From: DASQJL01 sp036380835
Lineage (GTDB): Bacteria > Eisenbacteria > RBG-16-71-46 > SZUA-252
Direction of reading: 5' to 3'
Length of the DNA stretch: 21,878 nucleotides
Assembly (NCBI GenBank): GCA_036380835.1
Contig: DASVDZ010000039.1
Span: 1 to 21,878 of the forward strand
Made by a program: the position numbers and the translations under genes
The notes under the pieces: generated by a model
The model's input: the letters and a program-made list of their open reading frames with translations, nothing else
What the model was told of the DNA's origin: nothing
The model's database searches: none
Shown: one piece after another, positions 14,968 through 21,722 of the stretch
How the letters are laid out: each line of letters begins with the position of its first letter
Position numbering within the stretch: the first letter of the stretch is position 1

Positions 14968-15518
14968 GGCGCGGCCTCCCCGGGAAGCCCGGCCTCGTCG
15001 AACGCGTGGCGGACGCACGTGCCGGTGCAGACGGGACAGGGATCGCCGACGTCCCCGGCGTCGCACCGCGCCTGATACGCGCGGAACGCCTCGCGCATGC
15101 GCGCGGCGGCGGGGTCGTCGGAGCGGAGGAAGGCGGTGAGCCTGAGGAGCTGGACCATCGAGGACGGGCTCACGAGGTGCTCGATCATGCAGGCGTCCTC
15201 CGCCGCGGTCCCGGCGGAAAGCCCCAGGATGTCGGCGAAGAACTGCGTCAGCACGTCCCGGCTCCGCTCCGTGCGCGCGGCGAGGCGGCGCCCCTCCTCG
15301 GTGAGCGTCACGTCGCCGTAGGGCTTGTGCTCCACGAGCCCGCGCGCCTTGAGCGACCGGAGCATCGACGTGACGCCGGCCTTCGACACGCCGAGCAGAT
15401 CGGCGACCGAGCTGACCGAAGCGGCCCCGTGATCGCGCGTCGCCGAGGCGACCGCCTGGAGGTAGTGCGCCATCGAGTGCGTCAGCTCTTTTTCGTGAAA
15501 CCGCTTCCAAATTTCCAT
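14964..15518 (-). CDS. DtxR-family metal-dependent transcriptional regulator with Cys-rich tail
   Basis: This 184-residue first gene of the feo operon starts at the ATG at 15518, with GGGAG 6-7 bp upstream. An N-terminal winged helix (about 10-80) carries VSSVADLLGVSKAGVTSMLRSL-like recognition residues and GLVEHKPYGDVTLTEEG. The dimerisation/metal domain has LTQFFADILGL and EDACMIEHLVS (107-117). Cys110, Glu113 and His114 match the C-x-x-E-H metal site of DtxR. By eye, the ancillary-site His and Glu of DtxR appear replaced. The C-terminus adds four cysteines, C152-x8-C161-x2-C164-x3-C168, beyond the core fold. It has no SH3 domain. It most likely represses feoAB when iron is sufficient; the perfect palindrome just upstream is the natural operator. 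Confidence 0.9.
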   Translation of the reverse strand: MEIWKRFHEKELTHSMAHYLQAVASATRDHGAASVSSVADLLGVSKAGVTSMLRSLKARGLVEHKPYGDVTLTEEGRRLAARTERSRDVLTQFFADILGLSAGTAAEDACMIEHLVSPSSMVQLLRLTAFLRSDDPAAARMREAFRAYQARCDAGDVGDPCPVCTGTCVRHAFDEAGLPGEAAP

Positions 15519-15562
15519 TCGCGCTCCCTGGCGGCTCGCCGGCGGCGCCTTTGCGCGCCGGA

Positions 15563-15576
15563 TTAAGCATGCTTAA
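15563..15576. promoter_or_regulatory. perfect 14-bp palindrome TTAAGCATGCTTAA, probable operator
   Basis: It lies 45 bp upstream of the start of the DtxR-type regulator, in the divergent gap shared with ppk1. An AT-edged perfect dyad in GC-rich DNA upstream of an iron-uptake operon fits a DtxR/MntR-like operator, though it does not equal any one published box exactly. Its position suits autoregulation of the regulator-feoAB operon; ppk1 starts 195 bp on the other side. Confidence 0.55.
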
Positions 15577-15659
15577 CAATCGGCCCAAACGCCTCGCAGG
15601 TCAATGCTTCTTAGGGATCAGACAATCCCCGCCCCCTGGTCCCCCCGGCAGCTCCCCCC

Positions 15660-15688
15660 TTGCTCCCCGACGGCGGACCCATTATTCT
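15660..15688 (+). promoter_or_regulatory. candidate promoter of ppk1
   Basis: TTGCTC (15660-15665) and TATTCT (15683-15688) are spaced by 17 bp, with 3 and 4 matches to the sigma70 hexamers. The predicted transcript would have a leader of about 75 nt. That leader includes a GC stem (15735-15753, one bulged A, 4-nt loop) shortly before the ATG at 15771. Evidence is weak and positional. Confidence 0.3.
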
Positions 15689-15770
15689 CGTATCTCTCGT
15701 GTTCGTAACAATTTGTGTGTCGTCTTTCGGGCGCCGAGGGGCCATCGCCCCCGAGCGCGGGAACCCACAG

Positions 15771-17900
15771 ATGCCGGAAATCGCCGCCGACACTCGCTAT
15801 CTCGACCGGGCCCTGACGTGGCTCGCGTTCGACGCGCGCGTCCTCGAGGAGGCGACCGATTCCTCGAACGCGGTGCTCGAGCGGGCGCGCTTCCTCGGCA
15901 TCGCCCTCTCGAATCTCGACGAGTTCTTCATGATCCGGGTGGCCGGCGTGCGCGAGCTCCTGCGCGCGGGCGTGGAGCATCGGACGGCGGCGGGCCGCTC
16001 TCCGGCGGAGCAGATGGAGGCGATCGTCGCGCGCGCGCGCGACCTCTTCGACGCGGCCAACGCCGCCTGGACGCGCGACGTGGCGCCGGGGCTCCGCGAG
16101 GCGGGCGTGACGTTCGTACCGAGCGGCGACCTCGAGCCGCGGGAACGCGACTTCCTCGATCGCCTCTTCGCGCGCGAGATCCTGCCGGTCCTCACCCCGG
16201 CCGCGATCGACGACGCGCTCCCGTTCCCGCGGCTTCTCAACCTGGCGCTCCACTTCGCGGTCCGCCTCGGCCGGGACGGAGACCCCGAGCGGCTCGCGGT
16301 GGTGCAGCTCCCGCGGCTGAGCCCTCGCTGGCTCCAGGTGAGCGGCGGCGGCCCGGCCGGAGGCGGCGCGGGCGGCGCGCGCTTCGTGCTCCTCGAGGAC
16401 GCCGTGCGCGACCGGCTGGGCGACCTCTTCGCCGGCTACGAGGTCCTCGAGGCCGTCGCCTTCCGCGTGACGCGCGACGCCGATTTCGCGACCGACGATC
16501 AGGAGGCGGAAGACCTGGTCGACGCCGTGCGCCAGGTGCTCCGAAGCCGGATGCAGGGAGATCCCGTGCGCCTCGAGATCGAGCGCGACGCGAGCGACGC
16601 GCTGGTCGAGCGGCTCCGTCGCTCGCTCGGCCTCGACCCGGAAGAGGTCTACCGCGCGCAGGCGCCGCTCGACCTCAAGTTCCTGATCGACTTCGCGCGG
16701 CTCCCGTCGCTTCCCGCGCCGCGCGCGAAGCCATGGCCGCCGCAGCCGACGCCCGACATTCCGCCCGGGGAGGCGCTCTGGGACGCGATCGCGGAGCGGG
16801 ACCGGCTCCTCTTCCATCCCTACGAGACGTTCGAGCCGGTCCTCCGGCTGCTCCGCCTGGCCGCGGAGGATCCGGCGGTCCTCGCCATCAAGCAGATCCT
16901 CTATCGCACCTCCTCGACGTCGGAAGTGGTGCGCGCGCTCGAGCGCGCCGCGGAGAACGGAAAGCAGGTGACCGTGCTCGTCGAGCTCCAGGCGCGGTTC
17001 GACGAGGAGCGGAACGTCGGGTGGGCGCGGCGCCTCGAGGACGCCGGGGCGCAGGTGCTCTACGGCTTGGCCGGGCTCAAGACGCACGCGAAGGCGCTCC
17101 TCATCGTTCGCCGCGGCGCGAACGGCATCGAGCGCTACGCGCACGTCGGCACGGGGAACTACAACGAGCGGACCGTGCTCGAGTACTCCGACCTGAGTCT
17201 CCTGAGCGCGGACGAGGATCTCTGCGCCGACCTGACCGGATTCTTCAACGTGGTCACGGGCGTCTCCGAGCCGCTCGCGTGGAGGCGCATCTCGATGGCG
17301 CCGCTCGGGCTCCGCTCGCGCTTCCTCTCCCTGATCCGCCGGGAGATCGACAAGTCGACGCCCGAGGAGCCGGGGCAGATCCGCGCCAAGATGAACGCCC
17401 TCGTCGACGTGAAGATCGTCGACGCGCTCTACGAGGCGTCGCGCGCGGGCGTGCGGATCGATCTCAACGTGCGCGGCTCCTGCCTCCTCCGCCCGGGAGT
17501 GCCGGGGCTCTCGGAGACGATCCGCGTCGTGACGATCGTCGACCGCTTCCTCGAGCACGGCCGCATCTTCGAGTTCCGAAACGGGGGCGATCCGGAGCTC
17601 TTCATCGGGAGCGCCGACTGGATGCCCCGGAACCTCGACCGCCGCGTCGAGCTGATGATCCCGATCGTCGATCCAGGCCATCGGACCCGGCTCTCGGGCA
17701 TCCTCGACGTCCTCTTCGCGGACAACGTGAAGGCGCGCGAGCTCAAGGCGGACGGCACGCTCGGGCGCCGCGACGGGCGGCGGAAGCCGCTCCGGGCGCA
17801 GGAGGTCTTCTGGGAGGAGGCGCGGGCGGGCGCCGCGCGGGCCGAGGATCCCGACCGGAGCGTCTTTCAGCCCTTGATGCGGGCCCCCACGGCGGGGTAG
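15771..17900 (+). CDS. ppk1: polyphosphate kinase 1
   Basis: The 709 residues match the length of PPK1. The N domain begins RYLDRALTWLAFDARVLEEA, followed by ALSNLDEFFMIRVAGV (45-60). The head domain ends near PHE-rich HPYETFEPVL. The C1 catalytic domain has AIKQILYRTS, then LKTHAKALL with the autophosphorylated His439 (His435 in E. coli) and YAHVGTGNYNERT. The C2 domain has DRFLEHGRIFEF with His596 (His592 in E. coli) and GSADWMPRNLDRRVEL. It makes long polyphosphate from ATP. The ATG at 15771 was chosen because homology starts at residue 7; a frame reaching back to a TTG at 15660 adds a spurious hydrophobic leader. It is divergent from the feo operon and followed by the Yip1 gene 56 bp on. 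Confidence 0.97.
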   Translation: MPEIAADTRYLDRALTWLAFDARVLEEATDSSNAVLERARFLGIALSNLDEFFMIRVAGVRELLRAGVEHRTAAGRSPAEQMEAIVARARDLFDAANAAWTRDVAPGLREAGVTFVPSGDLEPRERDFLDRLFAREILPVLTPAAIDDALPFPRLLNLALHFAVRLGRDGDPERLAVVQLPRLSPRWLQVSGGGPAGGGAGGARFVLLEDAVRDRLGDLFAGYEVLEAVAFRVTRDADFATDDQEAEDLVDAVRQVLRSRMQGDPVRLEIERDASDALVERLRRSLGLDPEEVYRAQAPLDLKFLIDFARLPSLPAPRAKPWPPQPTPDIPPGEALWDAIAERDRLLFHPYETFEPVLRLLRLAAEDPAVLAIKQILYRTSSTSEVVRALERAAENGKQVTVLVELQARFDEERNVGWARRLEDAGAQVLYGLAGLKTHAKALLIVRRGANGIERYAHVGTGNYNERTVLEYSDLSLLSADEDLCADLTGFFNVVTGVSEPLAWRRISMAPLGLRSRFLSLIRREIDKSTPEEPGQIRAKMNALVDVKIVDALYEASRAGVRIDLNVRGSCLLRPGVPGLSETIRVVTIVDRFLEHGRIFEFRNGGDPELFIGSADWMPRNLDRRVELMIPIVDPGHRTRLSGILDVLFADNVKARELKADGTLGRRDGRRKPLRAQEVFWEEARAGAARAEDPDRSVFQPLMRAPTAG

Positions 17901-17956
17901 TTCTCTCGCATCGTGTCGTCGCCGCGGCAGGGACCAAACCACGGAAGGGGGATCCC

Positions 17957-18514
17957 ATGGCGAGCTGGGTGGAACGCGTCGTCGGGGCCGCGCGGCTGAA
18001 CGTCGCGACCTACGAGGAAGTGGAAGCGGACAAGGGCGCCAACTGGCAGGCGATGTCGGTCGTGATCCTGTCGGCGATCTGCGCTGGGATCGGGGGCGTC
18101 AGGGCGGGTGGCGCTGGCATCGTCGCCGGGACGATCGGGGCGCTCCTCGGCTGGGTGCTCTGGGCGGCGCTCGTCTGGCTGATCGGGACGAAGATGCTCC
18201 CGACCAAGGAGACCGTGTCGGACGTGGGCGAGCTGCTCCGTACGACCGGCTTCGCGGCGGGGCCCGGAATGATCCGCATCCTCGGCGTCCTTCCGCTCCT
18301 CGGCTGGATCGCGAACTGGGTGGCGTGGATCTGGATGCTCGCGACCATGGTCGTCGCGGTGCGCCAGGCGCTCGACTATCCGACCACCGGACGCGCGATC
18401 CTGGTCTGCGCCATCGGCTGGGTGATCGTCCTCGCGGCGACCCTCTGGGCGGCGGCGCTCATCGGCGTGGCGCTCTTCGGCGCCGGCGCGATGCACCCGA
18501 GCGGAGGCGCGTGA
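17957..18514 (+). CDS. Yip1-family integral membrane protein, 185 aa
   Basis: The ATG at 17957 follows AAGGGGGATCCC, a strong ribosome site at the right distance. Residues 1-30 are an amphipathic cytoplasmic start (MASWVERVVGAARLN). Then come hydrophobic segments at about 31-49, 55-78, 105-135 (possibly one helix plus a re-entrant stretch) and 145-178. The pattern, including TVSDVGELLRTTGFAAGPGMIRIL between helices, fits the bacterial YIP1 domain family, whose function is not established. It follows ppk1 closely but has its own ribosome site of the same type as the envelope genes further on. Confidence 0.75.
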   Translation: MASWVERVVGAARLNVATYEEVEADKGANWQAMSVVILSAICAGIGGVRAGGAGIVAGTIGALLGWVLWAALVWLIGTKMLPTKETVSDVGELLRTTGFAAGPGMIRILGVLPLLGWIANWVAWIWMLATMVVAVRQALDYPTTGRAILVCAIGWVIVLAATLWAAALIGVALFGAGAMHPSGGA

Positions 18515-18530
18515 GGGCCGCCAACCCCTA

Positions 18531-18560
18531 GGCGAGGGGCGCCGTCCCGGGCTCCTCGCC
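18531..18560 (+). terminator. candidate terminator hairpin after the Yip1 gene
   Basis: A 7-bp stem GGCGAGG / CCTCGCC encloses a 16-nt GC-rich loop, 16 bp after the stop at 18514. A second imperfect hairpin (18582-18601, 8 bp with one bulge and a 3-nt loop) follows. Neither has a T tract. Together they make a plausible transcription end before the envelope genes. Confidence 0.35.
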
Positions 18561-18647
18561 CCGATCCCCCGGTGTGGCCGCCCGGACACAGGGTGTTCCG
18601 GCGGCGCCATTCTGACAGCCGCGTTCCCTCGACGCCTCCTCGTAAGT

Positions 18648-18662
18648 CGTTGTTTTCCAACG
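18648..18662. promoter_or_regulatory. short inverted repeat CGTTG-N5-CAACG
   Basis: Two 5-bp arms around TTTTC lie 10 bp upstream of the sigma54-like promoter element. It could be a regulator half-site pair or chance; the length alone is not decisive. Confidence 0.2.
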
Positions 18663-18672
18663 CGGAATCCCC

Positions 18673-18688
18673 TGGCATATCGCCTGCA
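18673..18688 (+). promoter_or_regulatory. candidate sigma54 (-24/-12) promoter
   Basis: TGGCATATCGCCTGCA has TGGCA at -24 and TGCA at -12, with the obligatory GG and GC exactly 10 bp apart. It lies 45 bp upstream of the barrel-protein ATG at 18734. Some positions between the blocks deviate from the consensus TGGCACG-N4-TTGCW. A start site about 12 bp downstream would give a leader of about 35 nt containing the GGAGG site. No RpoN or enhancer-binding protein is encoded in the window. Confidence 0.4.
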
Positions 18689-18733
18689 TTGGACGGAAGC
18701 GTTCGCACGTCATCCTCATCAACGGAGGGAACC

Positions 18734-19597
18734 ATGAAAGCCTTGTGGCGCTTCCAAACCGAACGGCCGGCGGCCGGGCGTGGCATTCGCCCGGTGGCGT
18801 CGTTCCTGACCACCGCCGTCCTCGTCGGCTTCGCGCTCGCCGGCGCCCGTCCCGCCGTGGCGGGATCGGACCTCGCCTACCAGGGCGCGCCGCTCTTCAC
18901 CGCGCCCGCGTCGGACGACGGGTCGTGGAACGACGGCGGATCGTCCCGCAGCGTCCTCTTCACCGCCGCGAGCGAGCGGCCGATCCGGCACCGCAGGCCG
19001 GACGCCTATCGCACGTACGACTACACGCCGCACTACTTCGCCTCGCTCGGGGTGGGCACGTTCGATCCCTCCGAGCAGCCGGGGAGCGGCTTCTACTTCA
19101 ACGGCACCGTCGGGAGCGAGGTCTACGATCCGATCGACCTCGGGCTCGGCCTCTCCTGGTATCACCGCTCGACCGGCGGATCGCAGGTGATCAGCAACTA
19201 CACCGACCCGGCCGGCAACACCGGACAGCGCGTCGTGGAGACGTCGTCGGTGAAGACCGACCTCGTGCCGATCATGGGCTTCCTGCGCGTCCGCTTCCCG
19301 ACCGGCTCCTCGGTGCAGCCCTACGTGGGCGCCGGGATCGGCTGGGAGTGGCTGACCGTCGACGGCACGGACAGCCAGGGCTTCGACTTCCGCGACGAAT
19401 ACGACGGCTTCGGCGCCCAGTTCTTCGGCGGGGCCCAGTTCACCGTGGCGCCGAACGTCTCGGTCTACGGAGAGGGGGTCTACAACGCCAGCACCGTGAA
19501 GGACACGTTCTACGATCCCACCTTCGGCGGGAACGTGCGCGACGAGATCGACATGAACGGCGCGGCCCTCCATGGCGGCCTCAAGTTCCGGTTCTAG
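18734..19597 (+). CDS. outer-membrane beta-barrel protein, 287 aa
   Basis: The ATG at 18734 follows CGGAGGGAACC, a near-ideal ribosome site. A signal peptide runs to about residue 43 (hydrophobic SFLTTAVLVGFALAGARPAVAG). After a polar region, amphipathic beta-strands alternate with glycines: YFASLGVGTF, SGFYFNGTVGSEV, IDLGLGLSWYHRS, VQPYVGAGIGWEWLTV, FGAQFFGGAQFTV, VSVYGEGVYN. The C-terminus GAALHGGLKFRF ends in phenylalanine, the outer-membrane insertion signal. The PYVGAGIGW block is typical of OmpW/OmpA-like 8-strand barrels. The ligand or role is unknown. It heads a block of envelope genes. Confidence 0.85.
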   Translation: MKALWRFQTERPAAGRGIRPVASFLTTAVLVGFALAGARPAVAGSDLAYQGAPLFTAPASDDGSWNDGGSSRSVLFTAASERPIRHRRPDAYRTYDYTPHYFASLGVGTFDPSEQPGSGFYFNGTVGSEVYDPIDLGLGLSWYHRSTGGSQVISNYTDPAGNTGQRVVETSSVKTDLVPIMGFLRVRFPTGSSVQPYVGAGIGWEWLTVDGTDSQGFDFRDEYDGFGAQFFGGAQFTVAPNVSVYGEGVYNASTVKDTFYDPTFGGNVRDEIDMNGAALHGGLKFRF

Positions 19598-19628
19598 TTG
19601 TCCTGCATGGGGTTGATGCGCTACCTTG

Positions 19629-19659
19629 ACCGACGGGCGAGTCGGTGGCATCGAATGCC
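19629..19659 (+). other. two adjacent short hairpins between the barrel genes
   Basis: ACCGAC-GGGCGA-GTCGGT (19629-19646) is followed directly by GGCAT-CGA-ATGCC (19647-19659). They sit in the 102-bp gap between the two barrel genes, 41 bp before the second ATG. They could be a weak terminator, an RNA-stability element or a leader structure; no T tract follows. Confidence 0.3.
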
Positions 19660-19699
19660 GGCAGGGCAACGACCGAAGCGATACCACGGAGGGGCAGCG

Positions 19700-20266
19700 A
19701 TGAAGATTCGAAACGGGTTGCGGATGGGAATGGTCGCGGCGGTGATGGGGCTCGGAACCCTCGGAGGGTGGAGCCCCGCGGCGCTCGCGGCGCCGCCGGC
19801 CGATCAGCAACGCGAGGCGTCGCTTGGATTCAAGGGACTCGGCGCGAGCCTCGGCCTCGTCGACCCCGAGGGGGCGAGCAGCACGGTCTCGTTCGGCGTG
19901 CACATCGACGGCGGCGAGTTCGTGCGCAACGTGCACTTGACGCCGCTGGTCGAGTACTGGAAGGTCGGCGTCGGCGGCAGCGATCTCAGCGACTTCGCGC
20001 TCGGCACGGACGTGACGCTCGATTTCCCGCTCCAGAACAGCCGCGTCGTGCCGTACGCGGGCGGCGGCCTCGGCATCAACTGGCTCAAGGTGAGCACGCC
20101 CCTGGTGGACAACAGCGACACCAAGCTCGGCCTGAATCTCCTGGGCGGCATCCGGAACGACGTGATGCCGAATTTCTCGCTGTTCGGGGAGCTTCGCTAC
20201 AACTTCGTCTCCGACGCGAACCAGTTGAAGATCCTCGGCGGCTTCACGTACCACTTCATCTACTGA
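19700..20266 (+). CDS. small outer-membrane beta-barrel protein, 188 aa
   Basis: The ATG at 19700 follows ACGGAGGGGCAGCG. The signal peptide covers about residues 1-31 (MVAAVMGLGTLGGWSPAALAA). The mature part is mostly amphipathic strands: ASLGFKGLGASLGLV, STVSFGVHIDGG, VHLTPLVEYWKVGVGG, DFALGTDVTLDFPL, VPYAGGGLGINWLKV, LGLNLLGGIRNDV, FSLFGELRYNFV, LKILGGFTYHFIY. The terminal aromatic residue and the eight-strand rhythm fit an OmpA/OmpX-like barrel. It resembles the preceding barrel in plan but the sequences are distinct. It probably shares a transcript with its neighbours on both sides. The role is not known. Confidence 0.82.
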   Translation: MKIRNGLRMGMVAAVMGLGTLGGWSPAALAAPPADQQREASLGFKGLGASLGLVDPEGASSTVSFGVHIDGGEFVRNVHLTPLVEYWKVGVGGSDLSDFALGTDVTLDFPLQNSRVVPYAGGGLGINWLKVSTPLVDNSDTKLGLNLLGGIRNDVMPNFSLFGELRYNFVSDANQLKILGGFTYHFIY

Positions 20267-20298
20267 TCGATCGGTAGGGACAACCGGAGGGAGATCCC

Positions 20299-21123
20299 AT
20301 GCGATACCTCAAATACGTCGCCGTGGCGCTCTTCGCCCTCGTCCTGACGGTGGGCCTGTCGGCCTGCTCGAAGAAGGCGGAGACGGACACGAGCGCGACA
20401 ACCGAAGAGAACCCCGCGACCACGGCGGAGACGCCGGCCGCGGACCAGACCCAGGCCACGGCGCCCCCGGCGGAGACGCCGGCCGCCCCGGCCCCGACCT
20501 CGACGACCACGAAGACGAAGACCACCACGACCACGAAGACCACGACGACGTCGAGAGCCGTGAACGCGACGGCGGCGACGCCGAAGTCGCTCGAGCTGCC
20601 CGCGGGCACCCAGTTCGACGTGGTCATGGCGACCCCGGTCGACACGCGGACGTCGAACGTCGGCGACAAGATCGAGGCCAAGCTGGCCGCGCCGCTCGTC
20701 GTGAACGGCCGGACGGTCGCGAACCAGGACGCCATGATCCGCGGCGAGATCTCCGAGCTGACGCGCGCGAGCCGCGCGAAGAGCGAAGAGGATCGCGCGG
20801 GCGTCAAGTTCCTCTTCACGTCGCTCGAGACGATCGACGGCGAGAAGGTCCTCCATGCCACGGTGACGAATTCCGAAGGCCGGATGATCGCCAAGTCGAC
20901 CAGCACCCGTGACAAGCTCCTGATCGGCGGCGGCGCGCTCGCCGGCGCCATCGTCGGCAAGGTCGCGGGCAAGGACACGAAGAGCACGATCCTGGGCGCG
21001 GTCGGCGGCGCGGTGCTCGGCACCGGCGTCGTCCTCGCGGCGAAGGGACACGAGCTCGAGGTGCCGGCGGGCTCCAAGGTGAGCCTCCGGGTCGACGAGC
21101 CGATCACGATCGTCGAGAAGTAA
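20299..21123 (+). CDS. Thr-rich lipoprotein with glycine-zipper segment, 274 aa
   Basis: The N-terminus MRYLKYVAVALFALVLTVG ends in a lipobox LSAC with Cys23, so the protein should be lipid-anchored in the envelope. Residues 24-95 are low complexity (Thr, Ala, Pro, Glu), with an extreme Thr-Lys run at about 67-84. A compact domain follows (about 98-204): LPAGTQFDVVMATPVDTRTSNVGD and NGRTVANQDAMIRGEI resemble envelope stress or conjugation-type domains built on a two-part beta fold. A glycine-zipper hairpin (208-249, GGGALAGAIVG and AVGGAVLGTGVV) may insert in a membrane. The end repeats a PAGSKVSLRVDEPITI strand like the opening one. The start has a CGGAGGGAGATCCC ribosome site. Function is unknown. 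Confidence 0.8.
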   Translation: MRYLKYVAVALFALVLTVGLSACSKKAETDTSATTEENPATTAETPAADQTQATAPPAETPAAPAPTSTTTKTKTTTTTKTTTTSRAVNATAATPKSLELPAGTQFDVVMATPVDTRTSNVGDKIEAKLAAPLVVNGRTVANQDAMIRGEISELTRASRAKSEEDRAGVKFLFTSLETIDGEKVLHATVTNSEGRMIAKSTSTRDKLLIGGGALAGAIVGKVAGKDTKSTILGAVGGAVLGTGVVLAAKGHELEVPAGSKVSLRVDEPITIVEK

Positions 21124-21129
21124 GCGGCG

Positions 21130-21666
21130 ATGGGCGGCGCCGGGTTCCTGCTCCGGAACCCGCTCCTCGACATCGTCGCCCGCACCGCCGTCATCTACCT
21201 GACGCTCCTCGTGGGGCTCCGCCTCACGGGGAAGCGCCAGGTAGGGCAGCTCACGCCGTTCGACCTCCTCCTGCTCCTCCTCCTCGCGAACGCGGTCCAG
21301 AACGCCATGGTCGGGCCCGATACGTCGGTCGCCGGCGGGCTGATCGCCGCGGCCACGCTCTTCGGCGCGAACGCGGTCGTGGCGCGCCTCGTGCGTCGAA
21401 GCAAGCGGACGGCGACGCTCGTCGAGGGAACCCCGACGCTCCTCGTCCGGCACGGCCGGATGCTGGAGGAGAACCTGGACCGCGAGGGAATCACGCGGGA
21501 GGACCTCCTCCGCGCGCTTAGGGAGCACGGCGTGGACGCCGTGGAGGCGGTGCGGAGCGCCATCCTGGAAGTAGACGGGACCGTCAGCGTCCTCCGTGAG
21601 GACGAATTCCCGGCCACTCCCCGTCCCCACCACCGCATTCGGGGTATCCGCCGCCACGCCTCATGA
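21130..21666 (+). CDS. DUF421/YetF-like membrane protein, 178 aa
   Basis: It starts 6 bp after the lipoprotein stop. Residues 12-80 hold two or three hydrophobic helices with the family motif LRLTGKRQVGQLTPFDLLLLLLLANAVQ-like, namely G-K-R-x-x-x-x-x-x-P-F-D. A cytoplasmic domain follows: RTATLVEGTPTLLVRHGRM, then LDREGITREDLLRALREHGV and AILEVDGTVSVL. This order matches DUF421/YetF proteins, whose members are often about 200-230 residues, so this is a short version. Function is not established. The stop TGA overlaps an ATG at 21663, so the next gene may be coupled. Confidence 0.88.
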   Translation: MGGAGFLLRNPLLDIVARTAVIYLTLLVGLRLTGKRQVGQLTPFDLLLLLLLANAVQNAMVGPDTSVAGGLIAAATLFGANAVVARLVRRSKRTATLVEGTPTLLVRHGRMLEENLDREGITREDLLRALREHGVDAVEAVRSAILEVDGTVSVLREDEFPATPRPHHRIRGIRRHAS

Positions 21667-21722
21667 GTGGTAGGATGGGCGCTCGCGTCCCGACTCCCGG
21701 CGAAACCAGCGGAGCGCACCCC

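Noticed and set aside
14734..15588. 284-codon frame ending in FeoA as a fused regulator-FeoA protein
   Set aside because: The upstream part is the wrong frame of the DtxR-type gene. FeoA itself starts at the GTG at 14967 with a 4-bp overlap.
15660..15770. N-terminal extension of ppk1 with a hydrophobic stretch, suggesting a membrane anchor
   Set aside because: It needs a TTG start with no ribosome site and covers the likely promoter. PPK1 homology begins after the ATG at 15771.
15618..17942. Minus-strand frame of 774 codons opposite ppk1
   Set aside because: Same reason: the plus strand encodes a canonical PPK1 with both catalytic histidines.
18719..20254. Minus-strand 511-codon frame opposite the two barrel genes
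   Set aside because: Both barrel genes have signal peptides, strong ribosome sites and terminal aromatic residues. The antisense frame has no domain and Arg/Val/Ala-rich shadow composition.
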